A stretch of DNA of 64,000 bases from Skeletonema tropicum (taxonomy: Eukaryota > Bacillariophyta > Thalassiosirophyceae > Thalassiosirales > Thalassiosiraceae), in NCBI GenBank assembly GCA_037178625.1, contig CM074131.1:558001-622000 (forward strand). Reading direction: 5' to 3'. A program made the position numbers and the translations under genes. Every line of letters starts with the position of its first letter. Within the stretch, counting starts at the first letter, position 1. Positions 22,788 to 32,584 of this stretch are shown piece after piece. The notes below the pieces were generated by a model. The model saw only the letters and a program-made list of their open reading frames with translations, made no database searches and was not told the origin of the DNA.

Positions 22788-23824
22788 CGTGAGATCGCTC
22801 CCCGGCCCATTCTCAATGAGTGGCCGGATGCGGTGGTGCCTATCCCTACTCCCTCTGAGCAGGAGTGAGTTTGCCCGGACTAGGGCAAGGGACATGCGCA
22901 CCCGCACATAGAATATCATCTGGCCCCACAACCAACCAGCGACCTTTCTTTGCATTTGTCCATGGTTTATGGCTACGCTGACACTTTCATTTTTCATTTT
23001 TCAGCCAAGTGTTTACCCAGTTGACGCATCGCATTTAAGGCCTCTCTACCTGGCATTCCATCAGCCGTGAAGCAGAGGGGGGTGAAGTCCCGACGTCGTT
23101 CAGACAAGCCTCCTTGTACTTGCGGATTTTCTCCCTCTCTTGTTGCCTCAAGACAGCCGAAGGCGCCTTGTTGCGGTAGGAGCGGCAGTCCGCGTTGGTG
23201 ATGCGAGTGTCAAAGACAGTTCGACGCTGTCTCTGCAAGTGCCAGAAGTGGGAGACCATCACATCTCCACACTCTTCCTTTGTTGTCACTGGGGTGGATC
23301 AGTTGCGCTGCGTTGTTTTGTGTGGCATTTTCAGCATTTGCTGCGGCAGCAACCTCTTCAGCAGTGCGTTGAGTACTAGTGTAGATAAAGGGTTCGTACT
23401 CAACGTCACCAGGAGTAAAGGCTTGCTTGCACAAGAAGGAGCCAAATTCCCCCGTAACATCATTGTGGCGGCAATGGACGACCCACCTTGCATTGGAGAG
23501 CATGTTCCACCGTCATTTTTGCACCACATCCATCGCATAGGTCTGGCATATCCTTCGGCTTCAGGTTGTACCGGAGACGTAAGTTGTCTCGAAACTCTTC
23601 AGCCAATAGGATCGTGCCATTGAGATTGAGGCGGTTTGGGTCAGCCGTCAGCCAACATCCAGTCTCACAGATCCGTTCCAACCTCTTCTTATCACCTGGT
23701 TTCTCTCTCCCCCACTGTGAGATAGTACTCAGCATCAAGCTTCTTCGCATCCTGCGATCCAGTTCTAGAGCCATCAAAGCTGTGTACTGGTGGGTTTTCG
23801 GTTTTCGGGCAGAGTTCCCGAGCT
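22788..23824 (-). pseudogene. C-terminal remnant of a reverse-transcriptase retroelement (unit 2)
   Basis: Copy of 14638-15664, with a 2-bp insertion near 22906 and a 6-bp insertion near 23625. The same frameshifts are present. The tail VRVRMSLALVRANSLLLRG is readable as one frame here. Confidence 0.65.
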
Positions 23825-24122
23825 CTAGCTTGTGACTTGTGAGGTGGCAGCTGTCACAGATTATGTCACAACATCATTGACAAGAATACGCAGAAGAAGT
23901 CACATACTTTGTTGAATGAGAGAGCAACTTTGACAGCTCTCTTGAATCTTGAAGAGCAACAGAGTTCTTCTGAAGAGACGGACTTTAATCCCATTTGATG
24001 ACATAACTATCTGGTGAAGAATATTTAAAGGCACAAGAGCTGCATCATTCTGAATATGTAGAAGTGAATATGTAGAAGTAGAACTAAAGTAGTGCTAGAG
24101 TGGTAAACATAACTTCTCTATT

Positions 24123-24138
24123 ATAACAGTCCTGTTAT
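24123..24138. other. Same palindrome downstream of B2
   Basis: Identical sequence and spacing. Confidence 0.5.
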
Positions 24139-24257
24139 CATAGACTATGTTTGGTTCGGGTTCAGGCAATCAGCATCAAAAACAAACAAATCACATTCAA
24201 CTAATTTCAGGCTCGAAGGTCAAATAATCTTCAGAATAATCCTCGGAATATCCAGTC

Positions 24258-25363
24258 TTACTCTTCCTCGCTACGGTCCCCGATCAATGTCAAAACTTCG
24301 TTGCGGCACTTGTTACGGAGAGTTGTGAGATCGCGAGTATTAGGGCTGCTGCCACATTCGCTCCTGACTTTATTGCGGATTTGTGACTTGCACTGCTCAA
24401 TGGCAGCGGAACGACATTCTCTCCTCCAGCGTCTAATACTGGATGATGAAGTTCCAAAACGACCACGACGAGGGCAATGATTATAGGCAATGATACGGGC
24501 TGACTCATCTCCCAAGTCAACACACTCGTCAGAATTGTCATGGAAGCACTCTTTCGACTTCTGGGCGACAATCTCATTCATACCATCTCTGGCACCTTGA
24601 TTGAAGGCTCTTGTGCGCCAGTTCACCCTGTTACTATTCCACCCCTTATCACGGATTCTGCGATTGACGCGGTTTTGGAAGTCTCGCCAGGCATTGGCGC
24701 AGGAATTTCCCATATCACGCCAGATCCTCTCTGCTGTATTGCGTCCTGTACGGAGACCATCCTGGAAAGAAGAACCGCCACTGCTTGAAGGTGAGGGACG
24801 CGGACGGGGACGGGAAGGCCTGGAGTTTGAATTTCTACTTTGGCAACAACCGCGATCACGATCACTACGGCGTCTAGTGCTACACGTCCATCTGCACGCC
24901 GTACGACGATCGCAAGTGTTCGGTCCAATACCATTGCAGTTGCGGTTGTTCACGTTTGCGATGGCAACAAACATGTTGTTGTTGTTGACGGGCTCGTCCT
25001 CGGAGTCCATCATCTCATCAGCAGAGAAGGTAGAATCCGCGTCCTCGGAGTCCATCATCTCATCAAATGAGAAGGTAGAATACTCGTCCTCGGAGTCCAC
25101 CATCTCATCAGCAGAGAAGGTAGAATCTTGGGGGTACTCGTCGAAAGATGAAGAGGGTCCAGAGTCGTAGGTGTCGACGCCTCTAGAGGACTGCAGGTGG
25201 GTGAGTGGAAAATTGATGGCAAAAAGGATAGGGGTGAGCCATTCGCAAGAGCACGAAGGCGAGAACAACATGTCAAACAAATAAGTTTACTTACAGAGGC
25301 AACAGCGCCTGGAGCAGCGGCGGCGAAAACAGCCATGACGGCGGAGACGTAGAGTAGCTTCAT
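24258..25363 (-). CDS. Secreted acidic/basic Cys-rich protein, copy B2
   Basis: Exons 25295-25363 and 24258-25190 give 333 residues. It is almost identical to B1; the one coding change I see is RRTACRW here against RRRACRW in B1. The three acidic repeats and 14 cysteines are kept. Confidence 0.8.
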
Positions 25364-25590
25364 TGCTGAGGTGTAGTAATGATTTTTTGGTTTTTGATGT
25401 GAGTTTTTTGCTTTGCAAAATTTATGGAACAATGAAATGCAGCGGCGAACCATGCTACTTCTAGCGAACCCAAGCAAGATCTTGCCCAGTTCACACTTGT
25501 GATTTTCTCACTCATATCGATTCCACTGTTAACGCAAAGATCGTATTTATTCCGCTGTCAGAACATGGTGGTAGTGGGGAGCTGGAGCGG

Positions 25591-25653
25591 ACGCGTGTCA
25601 TATAACAATTCCACCCAAGAGCTGAAATCGATGAGATAATAATGTTGACGCGT
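25591..25653. promoter_or_regulatory. Two ACGCGT boxes upstream of B2
   Basis: ACGCGT at 25591 and 25648; same layout as B1. Confidence 0.4.
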
Positions 25654-26603
25654 GTCAGATGAGATTGAGAAATAGCTGTAATTGAGAATCGAGAGTGATT
25701 CAGATGTGTGTCTGCTCACAGCGTCACAACGCTTAATTACCCTTGGTCACAACGGTTCTTGCTTTCCTGTACATCAGACTAGCAAGAATCTCTATGTACC
25801 TCTCCAGAGAGTCTCAAGCCCAGTTTACTCCTCCCTCAGGAGAAGTAGAACTGGCCTTCAAGTGCGGCAGGCGTTGGTGTGTTTGCGCACTTTGAGAATA
25901 GCGGATGGTCCGGATGCAGTACACAAAGTAGAAAGTTACACTGGCAAAAAAATATTTGAGCTAAAGAAGGCTGCAAAGCTATGCTCCAAGATTTAAATTT
26001 AAATGCAGGCTAATCATTTGCGTCCCCTCACTCTAAGAAGTTGATACAAATGTTTGAGAATATGAATGTTAGTTCCGAATGCCAAAAACAACAGATACGT
26101 TCTGAAGGCATACTGTATTAGTCGTAACAAACCCCTCGCTAGCTATCTCTCGTCCATCGAAAGATTGTATCAACATCCCGCTAGTTAGAATGCCACACCA
26201 TTTCCCTGATTCTTTCGAAAGGCACTCAAAATAATCGCGAACGGGGAGGGACCCGTGAAGCGCCAAGAACAAAAACGAATACTCAAGAATCCAGGGTTGT
26301 TCACATTCGTTTTGAGAAATTGCGGGAAGCCCTTAAGTGTAGAAATCCTTAATTATTGCGGGAAGGAATTTTGTTAGGGTTAGTCATTGTTACATTTTGT
26401 TACACCAACATAACAGTGTTCGAATATCGTCACACAAATGTTACAGCGATTCTTTTGGCACCCTATCGTTTCGAATCGTACAGCTGACTCATTTGATCGA
26501 ATAAGTAATGCTGCCCGCATAAGCTATGATACGGCTAGGCAATGCTCTAGAGAAAAGAATTTTATTAGCTGAAGTTAGTGAGTAGTGAGAAGAATCTGCC
26601 GCT

Positions 26604-26637
26604 GACCCCATCGCCTGCCTCACGCAGGCATGGGGTC
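26604..26637. other. Strong hairpin in the spacer (unit 2)
   Basis: Identical to 18450-18483. Confidence 0.6.
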
Positions 26638-26769
26638 GGCGTTCGAAAATCAAGATACCTGTGCCTTCCTGAGGTTGCTGCTCACTGTTCAGCCTCGGCT
26701 GCGTGCTGCGCCTATGTACAACTGCTTTATCTCTTCTCTTTTCCTCGCACACGGTGCACCCTAGTTACC

Positions 26770-26839
26770 GTAATGCCGCTGCTAGCGGGGCGTAGGAGAC
26801 GAATTTCACCATGGTCGAAGAGTGGATGTTTTGGTGAAT
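26770..26839 (-). pseudogene. Captured 5' end of the TspO-like gene (start of unit 3)
   Basis: Same 70-bp fragment as at 18616. Confidence 0.75.
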
Positions 26840-27158
26840 AAAGGGTCGGTCGGGTGAATGAAGGAGCGAGCTAGCTTGTGAGGTGCAGCTGTCACAGATT
26901 ATGTCACAGCATCATTGACAAGAATACACAGAAGTCACATCTGTACTTTGTTGAGAGAGCAACTTTGACAGCTCTCTTGAATCTTGAAGAGCAACAGAGT
27001 TCTTCTGAAGAGACAGACTTTAATCCCATTTGATGACATAACTATCTGGTGGAAGAATATTTAAAGGCACAAGAGCTGCATCATTCTGAATATGTAGAAG
27101 TGAATATGTAGAAGTAGAACTAAAGTAGTGCTAGAGTGGTAAACATAACTTCTCTATT

Positions 27159-27174
27159 ATAACAGTCCTGTTAT
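27159..27174. other. Same palindrome downstream of A3
   Basis: Identical sequence and spacing. Confidence 0.5.
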
Positions 27175-27294
27175 CATAGACTATGTTTGGTTCGGGTTCA
27201 GGCAATTAGCATCAAAAACAAACAAATCATATTCAAGTAATTTCAGGCTCGAAGGTCAAATAATCTTCAGAATAATCCTCGGAATATTCCAGTC

Positions 27295-28381
27295 TTACTC
27301 TTCCTCGCTACGGTCCCCGATCAATGTCAAAACTTCGTTGCGGCACTTGTTACGGAGAGTTGTGAGATCGGGAGTACTAGGGCTGCTGCCACATTGGTTC
27401 CTGACTTTATTGCGGATTTGTGACTTGCACTGTTCAATGGCAGCGGAACGACATTCTCTCCTCCAGCGTTTACTAATGGATGAAGAATATCTAAACTTGC
27501 TACAATGATTGTGGGCAATGATACGAGCTGACTCATCTCCCAAGTCAACACACTCGTCAGAATTGTCATGGAAACACTCTTTCTCCTTCTGAGCGACAAT
27601 CTCATTCATACCATCTCTGGCACCTCGACTGAAGGCTCTTGTGCGCCAGTTACCGCTGTTAGGATTCCACCCCTTATCACTGATTCTGCGATTGACGCGG
27701 TTTTGGAAGTCTGCCCAGGCATTGGCGCAGGAATTTCCCATATCACGCCAGATCCTCTCTGCTGTATTGCGTCCTGTACGGAGACCATCCTGGAAAGAAG
27801 AACCGCCACTGCTTGAGGATGAAGGACGCCTAGTAGGATTGCGTGTTGGACGGGGACGGGAAGGACTGGAGGGCGAACGTCTACTTTGGCAACAACCGCG
27901 ATCACGATCGCTACTGCGTCTAGTGCTACACGTCCATCTGCACGCCGTACGGCGATCGCAAGTGTTCGGTCCAATACCATTGCAGTTTACGTTTGCGATG
28001 GCAACAAACATGTTGTTGTTGTTGACGGGCTCGTCCTCGGAGTCCATCATCTCATCAAATGAGAATGTAGAATCCTCGTCCTCGGAGTCCATCATCTCAT
28101 CAGCAGAGAAGGTAGAATCTTGGGGGTACTCGTCGAAAGATGAAGAGGGTTCAGAATCGTAGGTGTCGACGCCTCTAGAGGACTGCAGGTGGGTGAGTGG
28201 AAAATTGATGGCAAAAAGGATAGGGGTGAGCCATTCGCAAGAGCACAAAGGCGAGGACAACATGTCATACAAATGATACATGACAACATGTCGAACAAAT
28301 AAGTTTACTTACAGAGGCAACAGCGCCTGGAGCAGCGGCGGCGAAAACAGCCATGACGGCGGAGACGTAGAGTAGCTTCAT
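27295..28381 (-). CDS. Secreted acidic/basic Cys-rich protein, copy A3
   Basis: Exons 28313-28381 and 27295-28182 give 318 residues. It is A-type with two acidic repeats, but it carries the B-type GPNTCDRR in place of GPYNCDRR and the B-type RNEVLTLIG end, so it is a mosaic. This is the last copy of the array; its upstream region runs into the spacer before the RING-Sel1 gene. Confidence 0.8.
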
Positions 28382-28589
28382 TGTTGAGGTGTAGTAATGA
28401 TTTTTTGGTTTTTGATGTGTGTTTTTTGCTTTGCAAAAAAATATACCTATGGAAAAATGAAATGCAGGGGGAACCATGGGGCGAACCCAAGCAAGATCTT
28501 GCCCAACCACTCATATCGATTCCACTGTTGACGCAAAGATCGTATGTATTCCGCTGTCAGAACATGGTGGTAGTGTGAGAGTGGAGAGG

Positions 28590-28670
28590 ACGCGTGTCTA
28601 ACATTTCCACGCTTGATAATATCCAAGAGTTGAAATCGAGCTGAGACAAGAGATAATAATAATGACGCGT
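28590..28670. promoter_or_regulatory. Two ACGCGT boxes upstream of A3
   Basis: ACGCGT at 28590 and 28665. The flanks have diverged from the other copies but the boxes remain. Confidence 0.4.
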
Positions 28671-29188
28671 GTCAGATCAGATTGAGAAAAGTGATTCAGA
28701 TGTGTGTCTGCTCACAGCGTCACAACGCTTATATTTACCTTGGTCACAACGGGTTTTGATTTCCTGTACATCAGACATCAGACTACATGGCTATCCTCTA
28801 GAGAGAGGTAGTCTCAAGTCTCAAGCCCAGTTTACTCCTTCATCAGGAGAAGTAGAACTGGCCTTCAAGTGCGGCAGGCGTTGGTGTGTTTGCGCACTTT
28901 GAGAATAGCGGATGGTCCGGATGCAGTATAGAAAGTTACACTGGCAAAATATTGAAGCTGAAGAAGGCTAAAAAGCTATGCTCCAATATTTAAATGCATG
29001 CTAATTATTTGCGTCCCCTCACTCTAAGAAGTTGATACAAAAGTTTGAGAATATGAATGTTTTCAATATATATGTTAGTTCCGAATGCCAAAAACAACAG
29101 ATACCTTCTGAAGGCATACTGTATTTTAGTCGTAACAAACCCCTCGCTAGCTATCTCTCGTCCAACGAAAGAGTGTATCAATATCCCG

Positions 29189-30634
29189 CTAGTTACCTGA
29201 ACTTTGGCGACGATACCACTGGGCCGCTTTGTCTCTCGCTTCACTCTTCACCTCTTTTTTAGCGGCTTTGTGAGCACGAAGGACCTTTTCAAATACATCT
29301 TTCTCTACATGACCTTTAGTATACCCAGTTTTGACCTCCTTCAACGAATCATCATGTCCTGCCTCGGCAGCGATGAGAAAATGCTTGTATGCAAGCTCTG
29401 GATTTTTTGGATTTCCTTCGAGGAACGCTTGCCCAAGAAAATACCGAGACTCCAGCATACCACCGATAGCCGCAAGTCTCAAGTGATATAATACTTTCTT
29501 GTCATTCTTCTTCACTCCCACACCATTATAATGTGCCAATCCCAGTGTAAGGTGCGCTGCTTCTGATCCAAATTCTGCTGCTTGATTCAACAATTCTAAT
29601 CCCTTCTTGCGATTTTGTTTGAAAGGTGGCATCCCTTCATAATAGCGTGCTCCTAGCATGAAAAATGCCTCTCGCGATCACCATGCTTCAATCGCTCCTC
29701 CGTCTTCTTGATTCGTTCCATGTCCGTAGTTGCGATCGAGTCACGGCAAAATGGGCAGCAAATCTCCTCACCTGAAGCCTTCTTTGCATCACGATGAGCA
29801 AAGATGCATCCATCACATAGAGTCTATTAGTGTGAGAAAAAAAAGAAGAGGTCATCGGATTTGACATTAGCACACAGTAAGTAAGGTGGTCATACCAAAC
29901 CCAAACAAGAAGTATGTTTATCTTCTCACCTTCCCGCAGCATGGCTGGTAACATGTCTCATTCCTCTGTGGCAAAGGCAAGAAGCAAATAGGACAATCTG
30001 GACGTGGTGGACAAGGATGAAACAACTCATCGTCAAAAATTGTGTTGTGGAAAGGATTGTCACTCTCGGGCATTGGAGGTAAACCTTGTTCAATGCGCCT
30101 GTCATTCTGTACCTTATCCACTGTACGCATCAGATCCTGCAAAATGCGCATTTGGCCCTCAGTGTCCCCATCCTTTATCATCTTCTCCATGTCATTCCTC
30201 TTTTTCTGCTCCAATTTAGCCTTATCAGTAGCATCCTTCCACTGTTTGAAGAATTTTTCTCCTCCATCAGCAAACAACTTATCCGCATGTTCTTCAGCGT
30301 AGACGATAGAGCTATGTTTTTCCTCCTCAACTAAACCGCACTGAGCCATGGTCAGCGTCATATTTGCCACCAATATGAGGGCTAGGTCCAGATGAACCTC
30401 ATCAACTCCCTTCAAATCCTCTGGACTGCACGACTTCTTCTCTTCTTCAAACTCATCCCTCTGCGCTTTGATCTCCAATCCTTTCTCCTCTGTATTCCCC
30501 CCTCGAATTAATCTCATACTATTTTCAAACAATTGCATGGTATCGAGCGGGTTTTTTTCAGCTGTGTCGGTACCGGGGGAGCGCTGCTTGCCTCCTCTCT
30601 TATTCTTGCCACGTCTTTTCGATTTTCGTCCCAT
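29189..30634 (-). pseudogene. RING-type zinc finger plus Sel1 repeat protein, frameshifted
   Basis: Exon 1 (29930-30634) and exon 2 (29189-29823) are joined by a 106-nt GT-AG intron in phase 0. The N-terminus is Lys/Arg-rich (MGRKSKRRGKNKRGG), followed by a helical region. A RING-like finger spans the junction: CPICFLPLPQRNETCYQPCC in exon 1, then CDGCIFAHRD and CCPFCRD. Exon 2 then carries Sel1 repeats (GARYYEGMPPFKQNRKKGLE, LGLAHYNGVGV, LGQAFLEG). Diatoms have many RING-Sel1 proteins, likely ubiquitin ligases or scaffolds. Near 29667 the frame is broken by an extra AG dinucleotide (GAGAGGCA where GAGGCA would keep the frame), so the finger and the repeats are not in one frame. A recent mutation or a sequencing error are both possible. 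An upstream in-frame ATG at 30703 is less likely as the start. Confidence 0.7.
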
Positions 30635-30766
30635 GATCGCGACACAATGAAAGATGATTTCACGCCGAATTTGAACGACCTCCTGACACCGGCTGTTTAC
30701 CAATTATATTCGAGATTATGATGCTCAACAACACGGCCGGCCGTGGCCGTGGAGAAGAACTTAGGG

Positions 30767-30779
30767 GCGAGGTTATCGA
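30767..30779 (+). repeat. Inverted repeat arm GCGAGGTTATCGA
   Basis: Exact inverted partner at 32072-32084. Both arms are followed inward by CTCCCAT and CTCCCAGC blocks, so the two ends of a 1.3-kb segment are related. Confidence 0.5.
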
Positions 30780-32071
30780 ACGCAAAAAAAGCTCCCATGG
30801 GAGGAAAAATCTCCCAGCAAATGTTCCCGCCAAAAATCGTCCCATGGGAGGCTCTCAGCACTCAGCAACTCCATCCTCCATCCCAGCAACTTCCAGCAAC
30901 GGCCATGTTGTCAACGATAGCAGGTAGCGGTAGCGCACGACACCATGGCGTAGCAATGATGCCCCTCACCCTCAACGCCGCCGCAATATCCTCTTCATGA
31001 GGTCATCTGCTACTACCGGCTGCCGTGACTACGTTTTGGTGACAGTGTGGTTGACGTGATGAGGATAACTTTCCTTCTTCCACGTACGTGGGAAAACAAA
31101 CTTTCCATCTTCGACGGCGATCGGCCACAATTTCATAAATCCATACTGCATGCAGCGTGTGATAGATGACCAATTGATTCATTCGTGAGACAATGACTGC
31201 GGGAATCTTCCAACTACGGCAGCGCACCCATCGAATCGATTTCTTCCATTGCGTTCTTTATTGTCAAAAAAATAATATTATATCTCAAGCAGTATCGGTC
31301 GCCGGCGGCTGTACAGGAAATCTTGATAGAATTGAGGGGAATGGCGACAGGAAATTTCAATTAGTCCGATAGTTATGTCGGTAGAGTGAGCAGCATATCG
31401 AAGAGATTCTGTTCTGCGTCTGCTAGTGGATTATCTGGTGTATTGCGGGAAATGCTCATTACAAGCAGACGATGAAATAAGGCGATTCATGGCGGAGAGG
31501 ATGGATGGTCATATCCCTCTAGAGTTGCACCGAACAGGGCTTCAAAATGATGCTGCTAAACCCACTATAGACATTATTAATAAGATAGTAGCAATGATCA
31601 AAATCGGTCGTTCCGTTTCCTTTCAAACGAATTACTCGTCTTATCATATACTTCACGAGTAAAAAGCAATATCTTCTCCTCAAATAACATACTTCAGGAC
31701 TAAAGCGTTGCCGAACCTAACCTATTGCAGTCATTGTCATCAGTAGAACTACCTAGTGACTTCCCCTCGACTCTCCACGAGCCTGTATCCTGCATCACCG
31801 TCCACGGACCCTCCTTCTTCTTGAGAATTTACGATTATCTGACTGAACATTATCAATCTTACCGCTATTGTTGCTGTTACCGGTCGAAAAGTGATGAGGT
31901 AGATCAGCAATGGCATGTTATTAATCGTGCCACGAGGGCCAAAGTTTGCTGGGAGTTGGCGTGGGAGGTGTCGTTTTTTTCGATAGCCTGACCCACTCCC
32001 ATCCCATGTCCCATCAACGTTCCCGCCATTTATTTGATGGGAGATGGGAGCTGGGAGGGGCAAATGGGAGC

Positions 32072-32084
32072 TCGATAACCTCGC
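32072..32084 (-). repeat. Inverted repeat arm, partner of 30767-30779
   Basis: TCGATAACCTCGC on the plus strand. Confidence 0.5.
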
Positions 32085-32584
32085 GTCTTATTGTACTATG
32101 TTCGGGTGGATGGGCGCTGGGCAGAAAGGGTTACCGCTTTTTTACCCTTGGGGCTACGATACCACAGAGCCCCCTAATTTCTGCAATTCCTACGTGGAAA
32201 TTGGGGACTCTCCTCGGGGGAAGACTGATTTGCCGTGTATGTGGCTGATCAACCTTGCTACTCGCTGTATGTAGAATGCAACGATTACTTTCGGTCTTAG
32301 ACAGACCATCGGGCCTGGGGGGAGCTCCGTTTGCAGGATGACATTCTAATCAATAGATGATGATCGAATGGTTATCAGATTGAAAGGACAACATCAAGAA
32401 TAATCAGCTAATGGAATGCTCTAGCATACTAACAATGAAAACTTTTATTTCTCCCCCTTTGTTCTGTCGTGAGAATCGTCACTATCGGCTCTCGAATCAT
32501 AATCTCATTCATTCAATCATCCCCCCCTCCCTACAATAACATCATCATCCCCTCACGGAAATCACAATGCCATCATCCCTCCTC

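Larger units (their letters stand above)
10489..29188. repeat. Tandem array of 8.15-kb units (two full, one partial)
   Basis: Matching landmarks recur at steps of about 8150-8158 bp (gene stops at 10992, 19142 and 27295; also 16100 and 24258). Each full unit contains a fragment of the TspO gene start, gene A, a block of decayed mobile DNA, gene B, and a spacer matching the sequence just downstream of the RING-Sel1 gene. Unit 1 and unit 2 are nearly identical over the mobile block, differing for example by a 2-bp and a 6-bp insertion, so the duplication is recent (or a collapsed or expanded assembly). The third unit stops after gene A3 at the Sel1 gene. The left limit is seen where similarity to 18616 begins inside TspO; the right limit is where similarity to the spacer ends at the Sel1 stop. 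Confidence 0.85.
30635..32584. other. Gene-poor interval with inverted repeat
   Basis: No supported gene. Repeated CTCCCATGGGAG-type palindromes occur near 30795-30850, with related CCCATC/GATGGGA blocks near 31995-32070. A short ORF at 31426-31662 (+) has no recognisable motif. Confidence 0.5.
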
